From JBCCFW01 sp039029535 (GTDB lineage: Bacteria; Acidobacteriota; JBCCFW01): a stretch of 19,474 nucleotides of DNA. The notes under the pieces were generated by a model. That model made no database searches. It was not told the DNA's origin and was given only the letters and a program-made list of their open reading frames with translations. The position numbers and the translations under genes are program-made. This document shows positions 1 to 6,800 of the stretch, piece after piece. The DNA lies in contig JBCCFW010000151.1 of assembly GCA_039029535.1 (NCBI GenBank), forward strand, positions 1 through 19,474, read 5' to 3'. Positions within the stretch are counted from its first letter, which is position 1. The number at the start of each line of letters is the position of its first letter.

Positions 1-7
1 GCCGGCC

Positions 8-105
8 TGGCGGAGACGCGTGGGAATCGAACCCACCCACGACACCTCTCGGCGCCGCGCAACGGTTTTGAAGACCGCGAGGAACACCAGTCCCCCTTCG
101 CCTCC
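8..105 (-). tRNA. selC: Selenocysteine tRNA (anticodon TCA)
   Basis: On the minus strand this 98-nt segment folds as a bacterial tRNA-Sec with an encoded CCA end (complement of 8-10). It has a long acceptor stem whose first seven pairs form with one G-U, while the eighth is an A-G mismatch. The D stem is extended to 6-7 bp with a four-base TGGT loop. The 5-bp anticodon stem carries loop CTTCAAA, with anticodon TCA as the complement of 69-71. The variable arm is about 25 nt with an 8-bp stem and GAGA loop, and a GTGGG/CCCAC T stem encloses TTCGATT. The 4-nt D loop, long variable arm and TCA anticodon are characteristic of selC and unlike tRNA-Ser or tRNA-Leu. It would be charged with serine, converted by SelA and delivered by SelB at in-frame UGA codons. 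None of those partner genes is in the window. Confidence 0.92.
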
Positions 106-152
106 AGCGAGCAGGTGGGGAGTCTATCGCGGCGTGCGAGCCCCTGAAACGA

Positions 153-203
153 CGCGAGCCCGCCGCGAAGTGCGACGGGCTCGTGGCTCGGTCGAGGCCG
201 AGC
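153..203 (-). terminator. Tandem hairpins downstream of the HU gene
   Basis: Two adjacent hairpins lie between the HU stop codon and selC. One pairs 186-191 with 198-203 (GCTCGG/CCGAGC). The other pairs 155-162 with 176-183 (CGAGCCCG/CGGGCTCG), extends inward by three more pairs past one mismatch and outward by a G-T and a C-G pair. On the minus strand the second hairpin is followed by GTCGTTTC, a weak T-rich tail. It probably ends the HU transcript before the tRNA, but it could also be a processing structure if hup and selC are co-transcribed. Confidence 0.5.
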
Positions 204-251
204 GGATCCGGAACGAGCGGGGAGCCGGCCGGAGTCCTCAGGGAAGCGATC

Positions 252-665
252 TCAGACGAGATCCTTCAGCGCCTTCAGCGGGCGGATCTTGACGACGTTG
301 CGGGCCGGCTTGGCCTTGAAGACCATCTCTTCGCCGGTGAACGGGTTGGTGCCCTTGCGAGCCTTGGTGGCGGGCTTGCGGGTGACGGTCACCTTGGCCA
401 TGCCGGGGATGTTGACGGCGCCCGGGCCGGTGCGGCCGAGGTCCTTGCCGATGATGCCCTTGAGGGTCTCGAAGACCTCGGCAACCTGCTTCTTGGGGAT
501 GTCGGTCTGCTCGGCGATGATGTTGATGACCTCCGCACGGGTGCGGGGCTTCTCGGCCTTGGCCAGCTTGAGCGGCTTCGGGCCGGCCGCGGCCGCGCGG
601 GCCGGGGCCTTCTTGGTGGTCTTCTTGCGCGCCGGCGCCTTCTTGGTGGTCTTCCTAGCAGCCAT
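252..665 (-). CDS. HU-family nucleoid protein with Lys/Ala-rich N-terminal tail
   Basis: A 137-residue histone-like DNA-binding protein. Residues 40-135 are the HU/IHF fold: helices with RAEVINIIAE, then beta-arm residues GTNPFTGEEM (105-114). The proline that kinks DNA in this family is kept at 108, but the usual GRNP reads GTNP. Residues 1-38 form a basic tail with a 10-residue duplication (KTTKKAPARK type), visible in DNA as an 18-bp direct repeat at 607-624 and 637-654. Such lysine/alanine tails resemble histone H1 tails and occur on some bacterial HU proteins, where they add non-specific DNA contacts. The ATG at 663-665 is preceded by GAGGA at good spacing. At 137 residues it is longer than the usual ~90-residue HU because of the tail. 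It is likely an abundant chromosome-compacting protein. Confidence 0.93.
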   Translation of the reverse strand: MAARKTTKKAPARKKTTKKAPARAAAAGPKPLKLAKAEKPRTRAEVINIIAEQTDIPKKQVAEVFETLKGIIGKDLGRTGPGAVNIPGMAKVTVTRKPATKARKGTNPFTGEEMVFKAKPARNVVKIRPLKALKDLV

Positions 666-717
666 GTGTTCCTCGATCGCGAGAGCGAAAAAAAGTGCTG
701 GTTTTCGCGGGGTTTTC

Positions 718-743
718 GGTGACGTCGCGCTTGCGACGTCGCC
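718..743. other. Perfect stem-loop in the HU leader
   Basis: GACGTCGC (721-728) and GCGACGTC (733-740) form a perfect 8-bp stem around loop GCTT, extended by G-C, G-C and T-G pairs to 11 bp. On the plus strand it is followed by GGTTTTTTA, which looks like an intrinsic terminator, yet no plus-strand gene lies upstream. On the minus strand it would sit at or near the 5' end of the HU mRNA, so it may protect the transcript or act as an operator or attenuator. Confidence 0.55.
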
Positions 744-746
744 GGT

Positions 747-775
747 TTTTTACGTCAACCCCGTTCGGGACTCAA
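747..775 (-). promoter_or_regulatory. Candidate sigma-70-type promoter of the HU gene
   Basis: On the minus strand TTGAGT (770-775) is separated by 17 bp from TAAAAA (747-752). This gives reasonable -35/-10 matches and optimal spacing in an A/T-enriched patch of an otherwise GC-rich sequence. A start near 740 would place the hairpin at 718-743 at the very 5' end of a leader of about 75 nt. The call rests on motif similarity only. Confidence 0.35.
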
Positions 776-913
776 GCGGAAAAACGTCAGAAACCCCGGA
801 AAAAATAGGCCGAAATCGATCCGGCGGCCCGCGCGCGACCTACACGGCACGATGTCCGACGGTCAAGCATCGCGTGCAAGAACGAAGCGAGACGAGGCTG
901 GCACTCAGTGCTG

Positions 914-955
914 ATCGACCCATCAAGTTGCTTCTTTTCAGCGACTTGGGTCGAT
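914..955. other. Bulged stem-loop, possible structured RNA or operator
   Basis: ATCGACCCA (914-922) pairs perfectly with TGGGTCGAT (947-955). After a three-base bulge (923-925), AGTTGC (926-931) pairs with GCGACT (941-946) with one wobble. This leaves a nine-base pyrimidine-rich loop. It is preceded directly by the palindrome GCACTCAGTGC (901-911). It could be a leader structure of the plus-strand gene at 1127, a small-RNA element on either strand or a protein-binding site. Confidence 0.45.
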
Positions 956-1067
956 GTCTCTCACGGCCTGCCCGATGTCCGTCAAGGCCTTCGCATGATG
1001 CCGAGGGAACCTAAGATCGAGGGTCGCTCGCGTCGAGGCGCGGGTGTTCAGCTAGGTGACCAGCATG

Positions 1068-1095
1068 AAAAAAAGATCGAAAAAAACCGAGAAAA
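1068..1095. promoter_or_regulatory. Phased A-tracts (predicted bent DNA) upstream of the 1127 gene
   Basis: A-runs of 7, 7 and 4 bases at 1068-1074, 1080-1086 and 1092-1095 have centres about 12 and 10.5 bp apart, close to the helical repeat. Phased A-tracts bend DNA and often lie upstream of promoters or at nucleoid-protein sites. They stand out strongly in this GC-rich window. Confidence 0.4.
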
Positions 1096-1126
1096 CTGGG
1101 CCGATCGGACCTGCGCGGACGCTGAG

Positions 1127-1816
1127 ATGACGGCTGAACGACTGCTGATCGTGCCCAGTCGCTTCGAGCTCGAGGCCTTGCACCCGGAGCTGGAGTGGCC
1201 CGGCCACGGCGTCCCGAACACCTGGCAAGGCACCGACCACGCGCCGGTTCAGGTCGTGAGCTGCGGCGTGGGCCTGGGAGCGTCCGGGGCCCGAGCCGGC
1301 GCGCTCCTCGCTCGCCTGTCGCCCCGTCGCGCGCTCGTGCTCGGGCTGGCTGGCAGCCTCGACGAGAGCCGCGCCCCCGTTCCTTGTCTGGTCCACGTGT
1401 CGAGCGTGGTGGTGCAGGGCTTGGGCTTCGGGCGCGAAGGGGAAGGGGCGGAGCTCACCGCGCCGGACGGACCGTTGGCCCGGGAGGCCGAGCCGGCCGA
1501 GCTCTCCCTGGCTTCCGCTGAATGGGCCGGCGAGCCGTCGTGGGTCACGGGCGCGGCCTTGAGCGTGGCGCGAGCCTCCGACGCCGAGCTCGCGAGTCAG
1601 CGGAAGAAAGAGCATCCCGACTGTCTCGTCGAGGACCTGGAGTCGCACTCGCTCGTGATCGCGGCCGCCGCGGGCGGGGTTCCGCTGGACATCCTTCGCG
1701 CCACTTGCAACCTTGCAGGGGATCGGCGTCACGCCGAGTGGAAGGTCGACGAGGCCGTGGCCCTGCTGCGGTCGGCTCGTGACCACTGGCTGCGAGAGAC
1801 GGAGGACGCTTCGTGA
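1127..1816 (+). CDS. Nucleoside phosphorylase-superfamily protein, futalosine hydrolase-like
   Basis: A 229-residue protein of the PNP/MTA-SAH nucleosidase superfamily. Seen motifs are GLAGS (73-77, glycine-rich ribose/phosphate loop region), VEDLES (168-173, matching the family DMES/EMEG substrate-binding segment) and RATCNLAGD (191-199) followed by a W and a terminal helix. In MTA/SAH nucleosidases the last motif carries a catalytic Asp after Ser. The Asn-type version followed by a basic run and Trp is closer to futalosine hydrolase (MqnB), which splits futalosine in an alternative menaquinone pathway; HpnG-like hopanoid nucleosidases are another option. The start at 1127 is chosen because homology begins there (LLIVPS); no clear ribosome binding site is present. 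Its stop codon overlaps the next start as GTGA, so the two genes are probably translationally coupled. No other menaquinone gene is in view. Confidence 0.72.
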   Translation: MTAERLLIVPSRFELEALHPELEWPGHGVPNTWQGTDHAPVQVVSCGVGLGASGARAGALLARLSPRRALVLGLAGSLDESRAPVPCLVHVSSVVVQGLGFGREGEGAELTAPDGPLAREAEPAELSLASAEWAGEPSWVTGAALSVARASDAELASQRKKEHPDCLVEDLESHSLVIAAAAGGVPLDILRATCNLAGDRRHAEWKVDEAVALLRSARDHWLRETEDAS

Positions 1817-3633
1817 GCGACGACTGGGCCAGGCGACAGCAGCATCGACGCGCACGGATCGGAGCGCTCGCCGAGCGCTGTCGTGAGATCGACGGTCGGG
1901 TGGCCGGTCTCCGGGTGTTCGTCTTTCTCGGCGCGCTCGTGCTGCTGGGGCTCTCCGGGCTGGAGACGAGCTGGTCGCTGGCCGCGCGAGGGGCGGGTCT
2001 CGTCCTGGTCGTGGTCTTCGCCATCCTCATCGTCCGCCATCGCGCGATCGGTCGGTCGACGCGACGGCTCAATGAGATGGAGGGCGTCGTCGATCGCGAG
2101 CTGCTCCGCGTCGAGGGCAAGCTGGCCGAGCTGCCGTCGGTCACCGTCGAGGACGAGTCCGGCACCGGGAGCGACCTCGCGCTGCTGGGAGACTGGTCGC
2201 TGATGCGCGTCCTCTCGCGCTGCGCGACGCCCTTCGGTGCCGAGCACCTGAAGAAGCTCCTGCTCACCCCCGATCCCGCGACCGTTCGCGAGCGTCAGGA
2301 GGCGGTCTGGGACCTCAAGGGTCGTCGGGCCTTCCGTCAGCGCTTCGAGGCCGAGGGGCGACGCGGTGTCGAGGACGGACCGGAGCCGGCCGCGCTCATC
2401 GCGGCGCTGGAGACCTCGTCGATCCACGAGCGTCATCCTTGGCTCGTCCACGTCGCCCGAGCGCTGGTCGTCCTGACCTGGGTCGGCATCGCCTGGGCCT
2501 GGCTCGAAGGACCGACCGCCCTGGCCTTGGGAGGCTTGCTCGCCCAGCTCGGGATCTTCGCGTGGAGCGACAAGCAGGTCGGCGACGAGGTCAACGACCT
2601 GCTCCCCTTCGAGCTCTCGCTCTCGTCTTGGGCGGGGATGCTCGCGCTTCTCGAGAAGCAACGCTTCGACGCGGAGCGTCTTCGTGAAGTGCAGGCCGCG
2701 CTCGTTCGCGACGGCCGTCCCAGCTCGGCGGCGCTGGCCCGGCTGAGCGAGCTGTTGAGTCCCTTGCAGTCTCGCTTCGGGATGATGCACCCGGTGCTCG
2801 GAGTGCTCCTCGCGTGGGACCTGCACTCCTCGCATCGGCTCTGGCGCTTCAGGAAGGACTGGGCCGGCGGCCTGCGTGAGGTGTTTCGCGCGCTGGGAGA
2901 GATGGAGGCTCTCTCATCGTTGGCCGCCCATGCCGACTCGTTCGCCGAGCCCTGTCGCCCGGTGCTCGCGGCCGACGGTCCGCCGCTCAAGGCGGAGCGC
3001 TTGAACCACCCGCTGCTGGATCGCGCGCGGGCGGTGGCCAACGACGTCGAGCTCTCCGAGGAACAGCCGCTGCTCCTGCTCACTGGCTCGAACATGTCGG
3101 GCAAGAGCACCTTGCTCCGCAGCGTCGGTCTCAACGCGGTGCTCGCCTTGGCCGGCGGTGCCGTGCATGCGGCACGCTTCGAGCTCCGTCCCTGCCGCAT
3201 CGAGTCGAGCATCCACGTCAGCGACGCCCTCGATGAAGGCGTGTCGCTCTTCCACGCCGAGGTGCGTCGTCTCCACGAGCTCGTCACCGCGATCGCGGAG
3301 AGCGACCGGGAGTCGAGTCGGCTCCCTGTCCTCTTCCTCATCGACGAGGTGCTGCGTGGCACGAACACGCGGGAGCGGACCCAGGCTTCGGCAGCCCTGC
3401 TGCGGCGCCTGGCTCAGTCGCGGAGCTTCGGGGTCGTGACCTCGCACGAGATCGCGCTCACCGAGCTGGAGACCGAGCTGCCGCGGCTGGTCAACGCACA
3501 CTTCTCGGAGCAGGTCGAGGACGGCGAGATGACCTTCGACTACCAGCTCCGGTCCGGCCCGGTTCAGAGCACCAACGCGCTGGAGGTGCTCCGACTGTTC
3601 GGACTGGACGCGGAGCTGGACCTGAACGGGTGA
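1813..3633 (+). CDS. Membrane-anchored MutS-like ATPase
   Basis: A 606-residue protein with a MutS-type ATPase (MutS domain V) at its C-terminus. It shows Walker A GSNMSGKST (425-433), the family signature around DEGVSLFHAE (474-483), Walker B LFLIDEVLRGTN (507-518) and the TSHE switch (543-546). Residues 149-168 resemble the MutS core segment (LLLTPDPATVRERQ). Unlike classical MutS (~850 residues), the mismatch-recognition domain is absent. Two hydrophobic hairpins (about 34-76 and 211-251) predict four membrane helices. This architecture is known from uncharacterised MutS-related proteins in several phyla, so a role in ordinary mismatch repair is unlikely. The start is GTG at 1813 with GGAGG at 1800-1804, overlapping the upstream stop. 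No convincing terminator is visible in the 171 bp before the convergent gene. Confidence 0.88.
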   Translation: MSDDWARRQQHRRARIGALAERCREIDGRVAGLRVFVFLGALVLLGLSGLETSWSLAARGAGLVLVVVFAILIVRHRAIGRSTRRLNEMEGVVDRELLRVEGKLAELPSVTVEDESGTGSDLALLGDWSLMRVLSRCATPFGAEHLKKLLLTPDPATVRERQEAVWDLKGRRAFRQRFEAEGRRGVEDGPEPAALIAALETSSIHERHPWLVHVARALVVLTWVGIAWAWLEGPTALALGGLLAQLGIFAWSDKQVGDEVNDLLPFELSLSSWAGMLALLEKQRFDAERLREVQAALVRDGRPSSAALARLSELLSPLQSRFGMMHPVLGVLLAWDLHSSHRLWRFRKDWAGGLREVFRALGEMEALSSLAAHADSFAEPCRPVLAADGPPLKAERLNHPLLDRARAVANDVELSEEQPLLLLTGSNMSGKSTLLRSVGLNAVLALAGGAVHAARFELRPCRIESSIHVSDALDEGVSLFHAEVRRLHELVTAIAESDRESSRLPVLFLIDEVLRGTNTRERTQASAALLRRLAQSRSFGVVTSHEIALTELETELPRLVNAHFSEQVEDGEMTFDYQLRSGPVQSTNALEVLRLFGLDAELDLNG

Positions 3634-3804
3634 GGAGAGTTCCCATCCAGAGAGTCTGCCTCGCGGCTTCATCCCGCCTGGCACGCCATCTCGCAGGCCT
3701 CCTCAATCGCCGTAGGCACCCAGCTACGACTCTTTCGTCGGCCAGCGATCTGACGCACCAGTCGGGCGAATCCTGGCGGGCCGACTCTCCGGAAGGGAAC
3801 TCGA

Positions 3805-6800
3805 CTACGGGATCTCGAACCCGTGCAGGTAGATGAGGTCGGAGCTCGGCTCGAGCGTGAAGGTGTGGCACTGGAGCCCGCCGAAGAACTGACCGGCGAG
3901 CATGAGCGTCACGTCCTCGGCGCCGCGGTCGGTGCACTCGCCATCGTCGTCGGCGGTCTCGGCGAAGCGGAGGAAGACCTCATAGGTCCCGAACGGCACG
4001 CCGGAGAACCAGATCACCGACTCGTGCCGACCCGAGCCCACCGTCAACGCGCAAGAGTGCTCCTCGTTGATGCTGCCGGTGTTCATGTCGCAGTCGGAGA
4101 TCCGTGAGTCGGCGACCGAGACCAGGTTGCCGCAGGGATCGAGGATGACGAGGTCGAGATCCATGTCGGCGTGCCAGTAGGCCGAGATGGCGAACCAACC
4201 GTAGAAGCCCCAGTAGGCCGTGCGGGTGTCGTCCTGGTACGCGAGGGTCGTGGGATCGTCGGTGAGGTGGACGGTGCCGTCGGGGTCGAGCTCGTTGGGC
4301 ACGCGGAAGAGGCCCTGGTTGCTCGGGATGAGGGGCCACTCGCTCACTCGTGGCGGCAGCGTGCCCTCGACGATGACGCTCGCGGTCTGACCGACGGGGA
4401 TGTCGATGTTGGTGACACGCACGTCACGGCCGACCGTCTCGTCCGTGGCGCCCGGCGGGATGGACAGCACGCTGAACGAGTCGAATTCGGTGGGGATGGA
4501 GTCTTCCAGGCTGACACCCCAGACCGGCAGGTCGCTCGTGTTGGTCGCCGAGATCGTGTAGGTGACGCTGGGGATGCCACCGGGCTCGGGCGGAACGCAA
4601 GGCGAGGGTGAGGCGGTCTTCGTCGCCTCGATGCGTCCGTAGCCGCAGTCGTGCGGGCGCACCAAGTAACAGTAGAGCCTCGTGTCGTCGACGATGACGC
4701 CCGGGTCGACGTGCACGGTGAGCGGCTCGCCATCTTCATCGCCCGCAGGATCGTTGACCAGGCTCTCCACGGCGCCGGTGAAGTCGGAGGGGAGCTCGCT
4801 CCGGCTGACCGTGTAGCACTCCTGACCGGCGTCGTTCCATTCGAGCACGGCGTCGGTATCGGTCTTGGTCACGAAGAGGAGGATGGGGTCTTCGACTTCG
4901 ACGTTCAGGCTGTAGCTGGCGGCGCCCCCCAGGGTCGAGTAGACCCGCACGAAGTAGTCGCCCGCCGCAGCGCGCTTGATGGTGATGTCTTCGGGAGAGG
5001 TGCGCAGGGTCGAGCGTCGGTAGACACCGGCCGGAGTCGCTCGGTAGAGCTCGAGATCGAGGTCGCTCTCGGCCACCGAGTGATTGAGCTGCACGCGGAG
5101 CAGGCTGGTCTCGGGGACGTTGAACGAGAACCAGTCGGAGTCCGTGTCGCAAAGACGCCCGAACAGGACCTCACCGGGGACGAGCGGTCGGGCATCGGCC
5201 TGGGTGTCGTCGTTCTCACGGAGGTCGTCGAAGCAACCGGTGAGCGTGACCGTGAGGTCATGAACGTTGGAGTCGGCGGTGGTCTTGCCCCGCACCTCGA
5301 TCCCGTACAAGCCCTCCTGGGTGAACATGGCTTCGACTCGCTCCGTGTCGGAAGTCCCGTCCGAACGGCCGGCCTCCGTGCCGTCGGGGGCGTGCACGAT
5401 CAAGTCGAGGTCACCGAGGTCGTGCTCGAAGGCGAGCTCGACGGTGAGGGTCTCGAAGGCCTGAACGCCGACGAGGTAGTGGTCGACGTCGTCGGGGCAG
5501 ACGACGAGGTCGGGGGTCGTGCCGAGGGCCACGGCAGCGCCGGTGGCGAGCGTGGCGTTGGGCTCGGAGGGGTCGTCGATGCAGTCGGCGTCGATGGTGA
5601 GGTCATAGCCGGTCTCGGCGTCGGCGATGCCGTCGACGGAGACGTGATGCGTGCCGGCAAACGGTGCGGTCACCGTGAGCGTCACCGTGCCGCCGGTGGT
5701 CATGGCGCTGTCGAGCTCGGCACCGGTGGGGCCGACCAGCGCGACGGTGAGCGGGGACGCGGCCGCGTCGTGATCGACGGTGACCCGGACCTCCGCGCCA
5801 CCGGCGAGGTGGAAGCGACTCCAGTCCTGGTCGTAGGCACAGCGCATGAGACCAGCGTGGAGACCGCCCGAGCGGGCCCAGGCCTGGGACAGCGAGTCAT
5901 CGGGCTCGGCGGGATCGTCGGCGCAGTCGGTGTTCACGTAGACCTCGACCGCCGCGGGGCTGGGCTCGACGAGACCGAGGTCGTTGGTGCCACGCAGCTC
6001 GAGCAGGTGCAGGCCCTCGGACAGGCCGGACAGGGCGATGTCGACCGTCTCGCAGGTGTCGCCGAAGTCGCCATCAGAGGCGGCCAAGGCCATCCACGCT
6101 CCACCGTCCACGCGGTACTCGGCGGCGGTGACGTCATTGAAGGCGGCGGGACGGGCGTGCTCGATCTCGGACTCGTCGGGGAAGCTGCTAACGGTCCCGG
6201 TGAAGCTGGGCGCGTCGGTCTCGAAGACCTGGAAGGCCGCACCGTCGAGCGTGCTGTCGGGAGGCGCGTCGAGGGGGTCGAGAATGCCGTCGCCGTCGGT
6301 GTCGCGGATCCCGAGCTGATGGGCGGTGAAGGAGCAGGCGTTGAGCGTGCGGTTGGCGCGCATGAAGCAATTCACCGCGCTCTCGCAGGCCGAGTCGCCG
6401 GCGGCGCTGTCGTTGTTGCCGTTCTTCACCCGGAGGAAACCCGAGAGGTGGGAGCAACTGTTGCCGGCCGATCGGTACTCGTCGAGCGCGCCGTAGTTGT
6501 GACCGACCTCGTGTGCCATGACGACGTCCATGCCATCGATGCGCCAGCCGTTGTTGTCGTAGGTCATGACGAGGTAGTTGCCGTTGAGGATGGCGTAGGC
6601 GAAGTTGCCCGAGCTCGGGTAGCCATCGTCGTCGTTGAGGCTGTCGAGGATGAAGGCCACCGTCCCCGAGTCGGCGTCGAAGCGCTCCTTGAGCTCCTCG
6701 ACGTAGGCGTTGACGCCACCGAAGCCCGAGAACCCCAGGGTGTCCATGGCGGCGCCACCCCACTGCCAACGCTCACCGGCCCCGCGATTGATGGCCTCGT

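Larger units (their letters stand above)
666..1126. other. Non-coding divergent intergenic region
   Basis: This 461-bp stretch lies between the divergent HU gene and the nucleosidase-like gene, and I see no convincing gene in it. It contains the HU leader hairpin, a possible HU promoter, an 11-bp odd-centre palindrome GCACTCAGTGC at 901-911, a bulged hairpin at 914-955 and phased A-tracts at 1068-1095. An open frame from 908 runs into the nucleosidase frame, but its translation up to 1126 does not resemble the family and has no ribosome binding site, so I treat it as untranslated. Confidence 0.6.

Noticed and set aside
901..911. GCACTCAGTGC as a CIRCE (HrcA) operator
   Set aside because: CIRCE needs TTAGCACTC and GAGTGCTAA separated by nine bases. 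Here the half sites touch, the flanks differ and no heat-shock gene is adjacent.
908..1126. N-terminal extension of the nucleosidase frame back to GTG 908
   Set aside because: The extra 73 residues do not resemble the superfamily, which starts at LLIVPS. The stretch covers a hairpin and A-tracts, and no Shine-Dalgarno precedes 908.
3634..3804. A terminator between the convergent MutS-like and protease genes
   Set aside because: Only a 6-bp stem with a 15-base loop (3760-3765/3781-3786) and a 4-bp stem are visible, neither with a T-run. Not strong enough to list.
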